Source of the DNA: Streptomyces luteolifulvus
Lineage (GTDB): Bacteria > Actinomycetota > Actinomycetes > Streptomycetales > Streptomycetaceae
Length of the DNA: 64,000 bases
Reading direction: 5' to 3'
Assembly: GCF_008806595.1 (NCBI RefSeq)
Contig: NZ_VZRB01000003.1
Span: 310,001 to 374,000, forward strand
Part shown: positions 33,693 through 42,768 of the stretch, piece after piece
Numbering within the stretch: position 1 is the first letter of the stretch
Layout of the letters: each line of letters starts with the position of its first letter
Notes under the pieces: generated by a model
What the model saw: the letters and a program-made list of their open reading frames with translations, nothing else
What the model was told of the DNA's origin: nothing
Database searches by the model: none
Position numbers and translations under genes: made by a program

Positions 33693-34190
33693 TCAGTCCT
33701 CCCCCCGCTCCTTCTCCGCCAGGTGGATCACGCACACCGCCACCGCGATCAGCAGGGCCGGGTCCGCGTCCTCCCGTACGACGTCGATGCCGTACGTCTC
33801 CCGGATGTGCAGCCAGCGGCGCGAGACCACCGCGAGGAGTTCGCCGTCGTACTCGACGGCGAACTCCCGGTCGAGGATCTTGCCGCTGACGTCCAGCTCG
33901 GTGCGGCCGTCCGCCAGGGACACCCGGTAGTGGTTGCGCAGCAGCGACAGCCGTTTGCGCCGGATCGTCGCGAGCGGCTCGCCGCCCCGCTCGATGACCA
34001 TCGTGTCCCGCAGGGCGAACATCTTCTGGCGGATGTCGATCAGAACCCGCCCCTGGGTGTCCTTCAGCTCGAAGGTGTCCCGCAGCCGCATCGCCTTGCC
34101 GTCGACGAGGAACACCTTGGCGCCGCGGTCGTCCTCGATCCAGTAGTCTTCGCCGATTCCGAGGAGCCGGTCGCGTACGAGGAATCTCAT
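33693..34190 (-). CDS. LURP-one-related (LOR) family protein
   Basis: The 165-residue protein has the tubby-like beta-barrel fold pattern of the LOR family. It begins MRFLVRDRLLGIGEDYWIED and has repeated strand pairs such as GRTELDVSGKILDREFAVEY. Bacterial members are small cytoplasmic proteins of unknown function, possibly lipid-binding by analogy with tubby/scramblase relatives. The ATG at 34190 gives the standard family N-terminus. It is divergent from the thioredoxin-NHL gene with a 126-bp spacer. Confidence 0.85.
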   Translation of the reverse strand: MRFLVRDRLLGIGEDYWIEDDRGAKVFLVDGKAMRLRDTFELKDTQGRVLIDIRQKMFALRDTMVIERGGEPLATIRRKRLSLLRNHYRVSLADGRTELDVSGKILDREFAVEYDGELLAVVSRRWLHIRETYGIDVVREDADPALLIAVAVCVIHLAEKERGED

Positions 34191-34316
34191 ACCCTCACCG
34201 CTTCCCCGCCGACCGCTTCGAAACGCTGCCGATGGGCCGACGGGCCGAGTCCGGTCTCCCGCCGCGGACGCGCCCTCCACGGAATGGCGCGGTGCACGCG
34301 TGTGGTTGGCTGAGGC

Positions 34317-36155
34317 ATGGCCAAGCGCATACGTGTCCGTGCCCCCGAGCTGATCGGGAAGGGCGGCTGGATCAACACAGGTGACAGGGAGCCCGGTCTT
34401 GCGGAGCTTCGAGGGCGCATCGTAATTGTTGATTTCTGGACATTTTGTTGCGTGAACTGCCTGCATGTCCTCGACGAGCTGCGGGAGCTGGAGGAGAAGC
34501 ACCAGGACACCGTCGTCGTCATCGGTGTGCACTCGCCCAAGTTCGTGCACGAGGCCGAGCATCAGGCGGTCGTCGATGCCGTCGAGCGGTACGGCGTGGC
34601 GCATCCGGTACTCGACGATCCCGAGCTCGCCACCTGGAAGCAGTACGCCGTGCGGGCGTGGCCGACGCTCGTCGTCATCGACCCCGAGGGGTATGTCGTT
34701 GCGCAGCACGCCGGTGAGGGGCATGTGCATGCGATCGAGCGGCTGGTGACGGAGCTGGAGGCCGAGCACGAGGCGAAGGGCACGCTGCGGCGCGGCGACG
34801 GGCCGTATGTGGCGCCGGAGCCCGAGCCGACCGACCTGCGCTTCCCGGGCAAGGCGCTCGTGCTGCCGGGCGGGACCTTCCTGGTCAGCGACACCACCCG
34901 GCATCAGCTGGTCGAGCTGGCCGCCGACGGCGAGAGCGTGGTGCGCCGCATCGGCTCCGGCGCGCGCGGCTTCGGCGACGGTACGGCGGCGACGGCCGCG
35001 TTCAACGAGCCGCAGGGGCTGGCTCTTCTGGAGGACGGCTCCGTCGTCGTCGCCGACACGGTCAACCATGCCCTGCGCCGCCTCCACCTCGGCTCCGGTG
35101 AGGTCACCACCCTGGCCGGTACCGGACGCCAGTGGTGGCAGGGTTCGCCCACCGCAGGGCCCGCCCGGGAGATCGACCTCTCCTCCCCGTGGGACGTGGC
35201 GCTGTTCGGCGGCCAGGTGTGGATCGCGATGGCCGGAGTGCACCAGCTGTGGGTGTACGACCCGGTCGAGGAGGCCGTGGCCGTCGCGGCCGGGACCACC
35301 AACGAGGGGCTGGTGGACGGGCCCGGCGCCGAGGCCTGGTTCGCGCAGCCGTCCGGGCTCGCGGCCACCGCCGACCGGCTGTGGCTCGCCGACTCCGAGA
35401 CGAGCGCCCTGCGCTGGGTGGACCTCGACGGCGCCGTGCACACCGCCGTCGGAACCGGGCTGTTCGACTTCGGGCACCGCGACGGCGCCGCCGACGAGGC
35501 CCTGTTCCAGCACCCGCTGGGCGTCACGGCCCTGCCCGACGGCTCGGTCGCCGTCAGCGACACCTACAACCACGCCCTGCGCCGCTACGACCCGGCAACG
35601 GGTGAGGTCACCACCCTTGCCACGGACCTGCGGGAGCCGAGCGACGCGGTGCTCGTGGGCGAGGACATCGTGGTCGTCGAGTCGGCCCGGCACCGGCTGA
35701 CCCGGCTGAAGCTGCCGGAGGAAGCCGTCAAGGTGGCCTCGGTCGCCCATCGCACCCAGCGTGCCGCCACCGAGGTCGCGCCCGGCGAACTCCGGCTCGA
35801 CGTGATCTTCCAGGCGCCCGCGGGCCAGAAACTCGACACCCGCTACGGCCCCTCGACCCGCCTGCTGGTCTCCTCCACCCCGCCCGAGCTGCTGCTGTCG
35901 GGGGGCGGCGCGGACAGCGACCTGTCCCGCACCCTGCACCTCGACGCGGCGGTCGAGGAGGGCGTCCTGCATGTCTCCGCGATGGCCGCCTCCTGCGACG
36001 ACGACCCCGCGAACGCATACCCCGCCTGCCATGTCCACCAGCAGGACTGGGGCGTGCCCGTCCGCCTCACCGCCGAAGGGACGGACCGGCTGCCCCTGGT
36101 CCTGGCCGGCATGGACGACGCCGGCAGGGACGACGCCGACGGGGACGACGCCTGA
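34317..36155 (+). CDS. Thioredoxin-like / NHL-repeat protein (NHLRC2-like)
   Basis: The 612-residue protein starts with a thioredoxin-like domain (about 10-155) whose redox site is FCCVNC, with Cys45 and Cys48 forming CxxC. A six-bladed NHL propeller (about 175-470) and a C-terminal beta domain follow, as in animal NHLRC2. No signal peptide is visible, so it should be cytoplasmic. The substrate is unknown; a thiol-disulfide role is inferred from the CxxC. The first 48 codons, above all those around the CxxC, use many A/T-ending codons unlike the rest. The ATG at 34317 lacks a clear ribosome site. Confidence 0.87.
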   Translation: MAKRIRVRAPELIGKGGWINTGDREPGLAELRGRIVIVDFWTFCCVNCLHVLDELRELEEKHQDTVVVIGVHSPKFVHEAEHQAVVDAVERYGVAHPVLDDPELATWKQYAVRAWPTLVVIDPEGYVVAQHAGEGHVHAIERLVTELEAEHEAKGTLRRGDGPYVAPEPEPTDLRFPGKALVLPGGTFLVSDTTRHQLVELAADGESVVRRIGSGARGFGDGTAATAAFNEPQGLALLEDGSVVVADTVNHALRRLHLGSGEVTTLAGTGRQWWQGSPTAGPAREIDLSSPWDVALFGGQVWIAMAGVHQLWVYDPVEEAVAVAAGTTNEGLVDGPGAEAWFAQPSGLAATADRLWLADSETSALRWVDLDGAVHTAVGTGLFDFGHRDGAADEALFQHPLGVTALPDGSVAVSDTYNHALRRYDPATGEVTTLATDLREPSDAVLVGEDIVVVESARHRLTRLKLPEEAVKVASVAHRTQRAATEVAPGELRLDVIFQAPAGQKLDTRYGPSTRLLVSSTPPELLLSGGGADSDLSRTLHLDAAVEEGVLHVSAMAASCDDDPANAYPACHVHQQDWGVPVRLTAEGTDRLPLVLAGMDDAGRDDADGDDA

Positions 36156-36167
36156 CCGGATCCGGGA

Positions 36168-36419
36168 TCACACCCCGTACCCGTCGCTGTAGCCGTCGCG
36201 TGTGTGGTGGTGCCGCTCGTCCTCGACGACCGTCGTCGTGGGCGGCACCATGACCCGCCTGCGCCGGGCGATGCTGCTGAACGTCGTGACGCCGATCAGC
36301 CCGACGATCATCAGGATGATGCCGACGAGGTCGAGGTTGACGCCCTTCATCTCCCAGTCGGTCGCGAACGCGAGGATGGCTCCCGCGGCGATGAGGATGA
36401 TGCATCCGCCGAGGCCCAT
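36168..36419 (-). CDS. DUF6458 family small membrane protein
   Basis: The 83-residue protein has two membrane helices (residues 3-20 and about 28-47, starting MGLGGCIILIAAGAILAFA). A basic segment (ARRRR) and a His/Asp-rich tail follow. The pattern fits the short actinobacterial DUF6458 family, whose function I do not know. An AGGAGG ribosome site lies seven bases before the ATG at 36419. It is downstream of, and on the same strand as, the M18 aminopeptidase. Confidence 0.82.
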   Translation of the reverse strand: MGLGGCIILIAAGAILAFATDWEMKGVNLDLVGIILMIVGLIGVTTFSSIARRRRVMVPPTTTVVEDERHHHTRDGYSDGYGV

Positions 36420-36505
36420 GACTTTGCCTCCTGCCCGGGCCGGTCGTTCCGGTCCGGGACGGCGGGTACCCCGGTGGTCAACCCCCATGCCGCGGCAGGC
36501 CGTTC

Positions 36506-37801
36506 TCACCCCTCCAGAAACGCCACCAGCGCGTTGGCCAGCAGATACGGGTCGTCGGATCCGCACAACTCCCGCGCGCTGTGCATCGACAGGATCGCCA
36601 CGCCGATGTCGACGGTCCTGATGCCGTGCCGGGCCGCGGTGATCGGGCCGATGGTGGTGCCGCACGGCATGGAGTTGTTGGAGACGAAGGACTGGAAGGG
36701 CACGTTCGCCCTCTCGCAGGCGGCGGCGAACACCGCGCGGCCCGAACCGTCCGTCGCATAGCGGTTGTTGACGTTCACCTTGAGGATGGGGCCGCCGTTG
36801 ACGCGCGGGTGGTGCGTCGGGTCGTGCCGCTCCGCGTAGTTGGGGTGGACGGCGTGCCCGGTGTCGGAGGACAGGCAGACGGTGCCGGCGAAGGCCCTGG
36901 CCCGGTCCTCGTACGACCCTCCGCGCGCGAACACCGAACGCTCCAGCACGCTGCCCAGCAGCGGCCCGTCCGCGCCCGTGTCCGACTGCGAGCCGTTCTC
37001 CTCGTGGTCGAAGGCGGCGAGGACGGGGATGTACGACAGCCGGGAGTCCGCCGCGACGGCGGTCAGCGCGGCGACACCGCCGTGCACGGACAGCAGGTTG
37101 TCCATCCGGGGACCGGCGACCAGTTCCTCGTCGCGGCCCAGATAGGCGGGCGGCTCCACGGAGTGGACCATCAGGTCCCAGCCGGTGACCTCGCCCGGGG
37201 CGAGCCCGGTCTCCTCCTCCAGGAAGGCGATCAGATCGCCGTCGCGCACATCGTTGCCGAGGCCCCACACGGGCTGGAGGTGACGCTGCTTGTCCAGCTT
37301 GAGTCCCTCCGCGCTCACCGAACGGTCCAGGTGGATGGCGAGCTGGGGCACGCGCAGCAGCGGCCGGGCCACGTTCACCAGCCGCGCCGAACCGTCCCGC
37401 AGGGTCAGCCGGCCCGCCAGGCCCAGATCGCGGTCGAGCCACGAGTTGAGCAGCGGTCCGCCGTAGATCTCCACGGCGACCTGGCGCCAGCCGTGCGCCC
37501 CGGTGTCGGGCAGCGGCTTGACCCGCAGGTTCGGCGAGTCGGTGTGCGCCCCGACGATCCGGAACGGTGTGTGCGGCGCGGTGCCCTCGGGGACGTACCA
37601 GGCGACGATCGCCCCGCCGCGCAGCACGTACTTCCCGCCGCTCGACCCGTCCCACGCGTCGGTCTCCGCGACCTGCCGGAAGCCGGCCTTCTCCAGCCGC
37701 TCGGCGGCGTTCGCCACGGCGTGGTACGGCGACGGGCTCGCCGCCAGGAAGGACATGAGGTCGTCGGTGTGCCCGCGGTCGAAGCGGGAGGGTTCGCTCA
37801 T
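36506..37801 (-). CDS. apeB: M18-family metallo-aminopeptidase
   Basis: The 431-residue enzyme matches the M18 aspartyl aminopeptidase family. Metal ligands and catalytic acids are visible in IVGAHTDSPNLRVKP, AAFDHEENGSQSDTGADGP and SSDTGHAVHPNYAERHD. The C-terminal GTTIGPITAARHGIRTVDIG and MHSARELCG carry the last ligand His. It is a cytoplasmic two-zinc enzyme that removes N-terminal residues (often acidic) from peptides. Length is normal for the family. A terminator upstream separates it from the acyl-CoA dehydrogenase gene. Confidence 0.9.
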   Translation of the reverse strand: MSEPSRFDRGHTDDLMSFLAASPSPYHAVANAAERLEKAGFRQVAETDAWDGSSGGKYVLRGGAIVAWYVPEGTAPHTPFRIVGAHTDSPNLRVKPLPDTGAHGWRQVAVEIYGGPLLNSWLDRDLGLAGRLTLRDGSARLVNVARPLLRVPQLAIHLDRSVSAEGLKLDKQRHLQPVWGLGNDVRDGDLIAFLEEETGLAPGEVTGWDLMVHSVEPPAYLGRDEELVAGPRMDNLLSVHGGVAALTAVAADSRLSYIPVLAAFDHEENGSQSDTGADGPLLGSVLERSVFARGGSYEDRARAFAGTVCLSSDTGHAVHPNYAERHDPTHHPRVNGGPILKVNVNNRYATDGSGRAVFAAACERANVPFQSFVSNNSMPCGTTIGPITAARHGIRTVDIGVAILSMHSARELCGSDDPYLLANALVAFLEG

Positions 37802-37821
37802 GGATTCACCTTAACGACGTA

Positions 37822-37857
37822 CGAGGGCCCGCTCCCGGTGATGGAAGCGGGCCCTCG
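37822..37857 (-). terminator. Terminator downstream of the acyl-CoA dehydrogenase
   Basis: A 12-bp perfect stem (CGAGGGCCCGCT / AGCGGGCCCTCG) with a 12-base loop lies between the acyl-CoA dehydrogenase stop and the aminopeptidase start, both on the - strand. Confidence 0.75.
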
Positions 37858-37910
37858 TGGGACCGGTGTGGGGTTTGCGGTAGCTGTGACCGAGTTGACC
37901 GGGGCCTGTC

Positions 37911-39737
37911 CTAGAAGGCGGCCTCGTCCAGCTCCATGAGGTCCAGCTCGACGCCCTCGGCGATCTTGCGGGACAGGGTGACGCCGGGCAGGACGTTGGC
38001 CGCGAAGAACTTCGCCGCGGCGATCTTGCCGGTGTAGAACGCCTTGTCCTTGGCGGAGGCGGTCTCCAGCTTCTCGGCGGCGACGGCCGCGCCCTTGAGG
38101 AGCAGGTAGCCGACGACCACGTCACCGGAGGCCAGCAGCAGGCGGGTGGTGTTGAGGCCCACCTTGTAGATGTTCTTGACGTCCTGCTCGGTGGCCGCGA
38201 GGTCGGTGAGCATCAGACCGACGATGGCCTCCAGCTCGACGGCCGCCTTGGCCAGGTGCTCACGGGCGCCCGCGAGGTCCTCGCCGCCGGTGCCCAGCGC
38301 CAGGAACTTCTTGATGTCCTCGGCGAGGGTGTTGAGGGCGGCGCCCTGGTTGCGGACGATCTTCCGGAAGAAGTAGTCCTGGCCCTGGATCGCGGTCGTG
38401 CCCTCGTAGAGGGTGTCGATCTTGGCGTCGCGGATGTACTGCTCGATCGGGTACTCCTGCAGGAAGCCGGAGCCGCCGAAGGTCTGCAGGGACTGGGCGA
38501 GCTGCTCGTAGCCCTTCTCGGAGCCGTAGCCCTTGACGATCGGCAGGAGCAGGTCGTTGAGGGCGTGGTCGGCGGAGACGTCCTCGCCGTTCGCCTCCTT
38601 GACCGCGATCGTGTCCTGGACCGACGCCGTGTACAGGACGAGGGCGCGCATGCCCTCCGCGTACGCCTTCTGCGTCATCAGCGAGCGGCGCACGTCGGGG
38701 TGGTGCGTGATGGTGACCTTGGGCGCGGTCTTGTCCATGAAGTTCGCGAGGTCGGGACCCTGGACGCGCTCCTTGGCGTACTCCAGCGCGTTGAGGTAGC
38801 CCGTCGACAGCGTGGAGATCGCCTTCGTGCCGACCATCATGCGGGCGAACTCGATGATCCGGAACATCTGGCGGATGCCGTCGTGCTTGTCGCCGATCAG
38901 CCAGCCCTTGGCGGGGTGGCGGTCGCCGAAGGTCATCTCGCAGGTGTTGGAGGCCTTGAGGCCCATCTTGTGCTCGACGTTGGTCGCGTACACGCCGTTG
39001 CGCTCGCCCAGCTCGCCGGTCTCGAAGTCGAACAGGTACTTCGGGACGAGGAAGAGGGACAGGCCCTTGGTGCCGGGGCCGGCGCCCTCGGGGCGGGCGA
39101 GGACGTAGTGGAGGATGTTCTCCTCCATGTCGTGCTCACCGGACGTGATGAAGCGCTTGACGCCCTCGATGTGCCAGGAGCCGTCCTCCTGCTGGACCGC
39201 CTTGGTGCGGCCGGCGCCCACGTCGGAGCCCGCGTCGGGCTCGGTGAGCACCATGGTCGAACCCCAGGTCCGGTCCACGGCGATCTGCGCGATCTTCTTC
39301 TGTACGTCGTTGCCCTCGTCGTAGAGGATCCCGGCGAACGCCGGACCGGAGGAGTACATCCACACGGCCGGGTTCGAGCCGAGGATCAGCTCCGCGTACG
39401 ACCAGATCAGGGACGGGGGAGCCGTCGTGCCGCCGATCCCCTCGGGCAGGCCGAGCCGCCAGTACTCGGAGTCCATGAAGGCCTTGTAGCTCTTCTTGAA
39501 GGACGCCGGGACCGGGGCGGTGTTCGTCTCCGGGTCGAAGACCGGCGGGTTGCGGTCGGCGTCGGTGAAGGACTCGGCGAGCTCGTTCTCCGCGAGGCGG
39601 GTCAGCTCCTCGAGGATGCTCTTCGCGGTGTCCGTGTCCATCTCGGCGAACGGGCCGGTGCCGTACAGCTTGTCGCGCCCGAGTACTTCGAAGAGGTTGA
39701 ATTCGATGTCGCGGAGATTCGACTTGTAGTGCCCCAT
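37911..39737 (-). CDS. Acyl-CoA dehydrogenase, FadE5-like large type
   Basis: The 608-residue flavoenzyme has an N-terminal extension, the FAD/acyl-CoA region ([29 protein letters not shown]), and the catalytic-base region [21 protein letters not shown]-terminal four-helix extension typical of about 600-residue FadE5/FadE-type enzymes completes it. It would carry out the first step of fatty acyl-CoA beta-oxidation and pass electrons to ETF. It is monocistronic. Upstream lies a palindromic TACC-N4-GGTA site overlapping the likely -35, suggesting TetR-type control. Confidence 0.9.
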   Translation of the reverse strand: MGHYKSNLRDIEFNLFEVLGRDKLYGTGPFAEMDTDTAKSILEELTRLAENELAESFTDADRNPPVFDPETNTAPVPASFKKSYKAFMDSEYWRLGLPEGIGGTTAPPSLIWSYAELILGSNPAVWMYSSGPAFAGILYDEGNDVQKKIAQIAVDRTWGSTMVLTEPDAGSDVGAGRTKAVQQEDGSWHIEGVKRFITSGEHDMEENILHYVLARPEGAGPGTKGLSLFLVPKYLFDFETGELGERNGVYATNVEHKMGLKASNTCEMTFGDRHPAKGWLIGDKHDGIRQMFRIIEFARMMVGTKAISTLSTGYLNALEYAKERVQGPDLANFMDKTAPKVTITHHPDVRRSLMTQKAYAEGMRALVLYTASVQDTIAVKEANGEDVSADHALNDLLLPIVKGYGSEKGYEQLAQSLQTFGGSGFLQEYPIEQYIRDAKIDTLYEGTTAIQGQDYFFRKIVRNQGAALNTLAEDIKKFLALGTGGEDLAGAREHLAKAAVELEAIVGLMLTDLAATEQDVKNIYKVGLNTTRLLLASGDVVVGYLLLKGAAVAAEKLETASAKDKAFYTGKIAAAKFFAANVLPGVTLSRKIAEGVELDLMELDEAAF

Positions 39738-39824
39738 GGCGACGGCTCCCGGCTCCGTAGAGAGATCGGCGAGGCACTGGATCCTCGCGCTAGTTCACGT
39801 ACCAACAAGTAGCTACGATGATGC

Positions 39825-39836
39825 TACCCGTCGGTA
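39825..39836 (-). promoter_or_regulatory. Palindromic operator and promoter of the acyl-CoA dehydrogenase
   Basis: TACC-CGTC-GGTA is an inverted repeat 88 bases before the dehydrogenase start. Read on the - strand, TTACCG within it is followed 16 bases later by TAGCTA, a plausible -35/-10 pair. Binding there would block transcription. The regulator is not identifiable here. Confidence 0.5.
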
Positions 39837-39973
39837 ATAAGAAGCAACCCCGATCGGTCATCTGTGACGTGCGACGCCCCGGGGATCGCTCTTCGTGCTC
39901 GGACCAGCACGAAGAGTGCCTCCTTGAGCAATCCGGCCGAGAGGTACCGGTCCGCCCGCCCCGGTCCCCTCGG

Positions 39974-39987
39974 TACGCTTGCGTCCA
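39974..39987 (+). promoter_or_regulatory. Probable leaderless promoter of the SseB gene
   Basis: TACGCT at 39974-39979 ends seven bases before the ATG, and no ribosome site is present, so transcription likely starts at the start codon. Confidence 0.45.
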
Positions 39988-40460
39988 TGTACGGCTACGA
40001 CCAGAACGTCGGCGCACAGCAGCAGTACGCCCCGCCGCAGCAGCCCATGCCCGGCGGCGTCGGAGGGTACGGCCAGCAGCCGCCGCTCTACCCCGAGCCG
40101 TCCCCGCCCTCGCTGGCCGACGCCGTGCGGGCCTTCACCACCGGGCAGCTGACCGCCGAGGACTTCCAGCAGATCTTCGCGACGTCGAAGGTCTACTGCC
40201 CGCGCGGTGACAACCCCGGATTCCTCGCCCTGCACAACACCCAGCAGCCGGTGATCCCCATGTTCACCTCGCTCAAGGAGCTGCGCCGGTACGCGGGCAA
40301 GGAGTCCAAGTACTTCGTGATCACCGGTGCCGAGGTCATCGACCTGCTCCCGACCGGCTACGGCTTCGTCCTCGACATGGAGGGCGAGCACCGCATGGTC
40401 TTCGACGCGAAGTCCGTGGAGCAGATGGTCGAGTTCGCGATGCGCCGGATGTACGGCTGA
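39987..40460 (+). CDS. SseB-domain protein
   Basis: The 157-residue protein has a Gln/Pro/Tyr/Gly-rich flexible N-terminus (to about residue 40) and an SseB-type domain (about 45-155). The domain includes FQQIFATSKVYCPRG and FTSLKELRRYAGKESKYFV. SseB-like domains occur in many actinobacterial proteins, often linked to type VII secretion or of unknown role. No partner gene is adjacent. The ATG at 39987 was chosen because upstream in-frame codons are unlike coding sequence and a -10 element sits just before it. Confidence 0.8.
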   Translation: MYGYDQNVGAQQQYAPPQQPMPGGVGGYGQQPPLYPEPSPPSLADAVRAFTTGQLTAEDFQQIFATSKVYCPRGDNPGFLALHNTQQPVIPMFTSLKELRRYAGKESKYFVITGAEVIDLLPTGYGFVLDMEGEHRMVFDAKSVEQMVEFAMRRMYG

Positions 40461-40497
40461 GCAACTCGCCGCGTGATCGCTTCGGGTCCTCTTGGAT

Positions 40498-40533
40498 GAA
40501 GGCCGGTGCCCTGTGTACGGGGCGCCGGCCTTC
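40498..40533 (+). terminator. Terminator after the SseB gene
   Basis: A 14-bp stem with one G-U pair (GAAGGCCGGTGCCC / GGGCGCCGGCCTTC) and an eight-base loop is followed by TGTCTGC. It separates SseB from the pirin gene. Confidence 0.8.
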
Positions 40534-40628
40534 TGTCTGCCCGGAGGGAATGTCCTCCGGGTTCTCGCGGTTGAGGGTGGCAGGAAGTTCAATGCTCAAC
40601 TAAACTCGGAGCACAAGGAGGTACCGAC

Positions 40629-41600
40629 ATGCCTGCAGTGACCGTCGAGAACCCGCTGACGCTGCCGCGCGTCGCCGCGTCCGCCGACGCCGTGGCCCGT
40701 CCCGTGCTCGCCGTCACGACCGCGCCGAGCGGCTTCGAGGGTGAGGGCTTCCCGGTGCGCCGGGCGTTCGCCGGGATCAACTACCGCCACCTGGACCCGT
40801 TCATCATGATGGACCAGATGGGCGAGGTGGACTACGCACCCGGCGAGCCCAAGGGCACCCCCTGGCATCCCCACCGCGGCTTCGAGACCGTCACGTACAT
40901 CATCGACGGGATCTTCGACCACCAGGACTCCAACGGCGGCGGGGGAACCATCACCAACGGGGACACCCAGTGGATGACCGCGGGCGGGGGCATCCTCCAC
41001 ATCGAGGCGCCGCCCGAGCACCTGGTCATGTCCGGTGGTCTCTTCCACGGCCTCCAGCTGTGGGTGAACCTCCCGGCCAAGGACAAGATGATGGCGCCGC
41101 GCTACCAGGACATCCGCGGCGGCAACGTCCAGCTGCTCACCTCCCCCGACGGCGGCGCGCTGCTGCGGGTCATCGCCGGTGAGCTGGACGGCCACCAGGG
41201 TCCCGGTATCACGCACACGCCGATCACGATGCTCCACGCGACGCTGGCGCCGGGTGCGGAGATCACGCTTCCGTGGCGCGAGGACTTCAACGCCCTTGCC
41301 TACGTCCTCGCCGGGCGCGGCTCCGTCGGCACGGAGCATCGGCCGGTACACCTGGGGCAGACGGCGGTCTTCGGCGCGGGCTCGTCGCTGACGCTGCGAG
41401 CGGACGAGAAGCAGGATGCGCACGCGCCGGACCTCGAGGTCGTCCTCCTGGGCGGCCGCCCGATCCGCGAACCGATGGCCCACTACGGCCCGTTCGTCAT
41501 GAACACCCGCGAGGAACTCCAACTGGCGTTCGAGGACTTCCAGAAGGGCCGCCTCGGCACGATCCCGGCGGTGCACGGGATGTCCGAGGGCGGGATGTAG
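40629..41600 (+). CDS. Pirin family protein
   Basis: The 323-residue bicupin has the pirin metal site WHPHRGFETVTYIIDG near residue 78. The conserved GGGILHIEAPPE segment and a C-terminal cupin containing ALAYVLAGRG follow. Bacterial pirins bind iron; some are quercetinases and others are regulators. The role here is not determinable. A very strong ribosome site (AAGGAGGT, 40615-40622) precedes the ATG. The upstream A/T-rich stretch around 40588-40606 probably holds the promoter. A terminator follows the gene. Confidence 0.9.
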   Translation: MPAVTVENPLTLPRVAASADAVARPVLAVTTAPSGFEGEGFPVRRAFAGINYRHLDPFIMMDQMGEVDYAPGEPKGTPWHPHRGFETVTYIIDGIFDHQDSNGGGGTITNGDTQWMTAGGGILHIEAPPEHLVMSGGLFHGLQLWVNLPAKDKMMAPRYQDIRGGNVQLLTSPDGGALLRVIAGELDGHQGPGITHTPITMLHATLAPGAEITLPWREDFNALAYVLAGRGSVGTEHRPVHLGQTAVFGAGSSLTLRADEKQDAHAPDLEVVLLGGRPIREPMAHYGPFVMNTREELQLAFEDFQKGRLGTIPAVHGMSEGGM

Positions 41601-41620
41601 TTCCCGGGTACGGCACGAGA

Positions 41621-41655
41621 AGGCCCGGAGCCGCAACGTCCGCGGCTCCGGGCCT
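41621..41655 (+). terminator. Terminator after the pirin gene
   Basis: A perfect 14-bp stem (AGGCCCGGAGCCGC / GCGGCTCCGGGCCT) with a seven-base loop starts 21 bases after the stop and is followed by GTCTCCC. Confidence 0.85.
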
Positions 41656-41721
41656 GTCTCCCGATCCCCCTTTCGCTCCGCCCAGGGCGCCGCCCCGACT
41701 GACGCATGGTCGGCTGAAGGC

Positions 41722-42768
41722 GTGCAGCTGCTTCCCGAACCCGTCCGGCGGCTGGCCGCATGGTGTGCGGTCGCGTTGCTCGTCTCCGGGGTCGTCTACA
41801 TCGGGATCCGGCTCTGTGTGGAGTTCAGGACCGCCGTGACGCCGGTGTTGCTCGCTCTGCTGGGGACCGCCTTGTTGCGGCCCTTCTACCGGCGGCTCGT
41901 CAATGCCCGGGTCAATCGGTCCGTCGCCGCCGGGCTCACCTGTGTCGCCGTCGTGGCCGTGGTCGGCGGGGCCGTCTACATCGTCGTGGCCGCGCTGATC
42001 GACACGGGGGACGAGATCGTCGCCTCGCTCCGGGACGCGGCGGGGGGAGTCGCCGAGCACTTCGGGGCGGCCGGGACCTCGCTGGAGGATCTCGCGTCCA
42101 ACTCGAGGGAGCTGCTGACCAGGTTCGGGGGGACCGCCGCCTCCAATGTGATCAGCGGGGTCAGTGTCGTCGGCGAGTCCATCGCCATGGCCGTCCTCGC
42201 CCTGCTGCTCGTCTTCTTCTTTCTGCGTGACTCGCACCGGGCGGTCACCACCCTGCGGTCCGTCGCGCCGCGCGGCACCGCGGACGCCCTGGAGGCGATG
42301 GCCCGGCGGGCCTTCCGGGCCGTCGAGGGGTTCATGCGCGGGACCACGCTCATCGCGTTCATCGACGCGACCTGCATCACCGTCGGGCTGCTCATCCTCC
42401 GCGTCCCGGGGGCGGCAGGGCTGGGCGCGCTCGTCTTCGTCGGCGCCTACATTCCCTATCTGGGTGCCTTCATCTCCGGCGCCGTGGCCGTCCTGGTCGC
42501 GCTCGCCGACCGTGGGTTCGTCATCGCGCTGTGGGCGCTCGGGGTGGTGCTCGCCGTGCAGATGCTGGAGGGGCATGTGCTTCAGCCGGCGATCCAGAGC
42601 CGGACCGTGCAGATGCATCCCGCGGTGGTCATGCTCACTATCACCGCGGGCGCGTCCGTGGCCGGAATCGTCGGAATGCTGCTGGCGGTACCGCTGACCG
42701 CGGCGGCCTTCGGGGTCGCCCACGAGCTGCGCGAGCGTTACGCGCCGTCCTTGCCCTCCGACTCGTAG
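41722..42768 (+). CDS. AI-2E family (PerM-like) permease
   Basis: The 348-residue protein has about eight membrane helices in the PerM/AI-2E pattern. The central amphipathic region (about 95-150) is outside the membrane, and the C-terminal half has GAYIPYLGAFISGAVAVLVA and LEGHVLQPAIQSRTVQMHP. Family members export autoinducer-2 or act as ion antiporters; the substrate is open. It starts at GTG 41722. Its end overlaps the end of the convergent SpoIIE-type gene by 31 bp, so the two mRNA tails are antisense. Confidence 0.87.
   Translation: MQLLPEPVRRLAAWCAVALLVSGVVYIGIRLCVEFRTAVTPVLLALLGTALLRPFYRRLVNARVNRSVAAGLTCVAVVAVVGGAVYIVVAALIDTGDEIVASLRDAAGGVAEHFGAAGTSLEDLASNSRELLTRFGGTAASNVISGVSVVGESIAMAVLALLLVFFFLRDSHRAVTTLRSVAPRGTADALEAMARRAFRAVEGFMRGTTLIAFIDATCITVGLLILRVPGAAGLGALVFVGAYIPYLGAFISGAVAVLVALADRGFVIALWALGVVLAVQMLEGHVLQPAIQSRTVQMHPAVVMLTITAGASVAGIVGMLLAVPLTAAAFGVAHELRERYAPSLPSDS

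Noticed and set aside
39848..39857. CCCGATCGG palindrome resembling the PaaR-type operator
   Set aside because: The arm spacing is two bases shorter than in the sites at 4175 and 6985 and only one half matches.
40588..40606. A/T-rich TTCAATGCTCAACTAAACT before the pirin gene as a MarR-type operator
   Set aside because: The symmetry is imperfect, so I treat it only as the likely promoter region.
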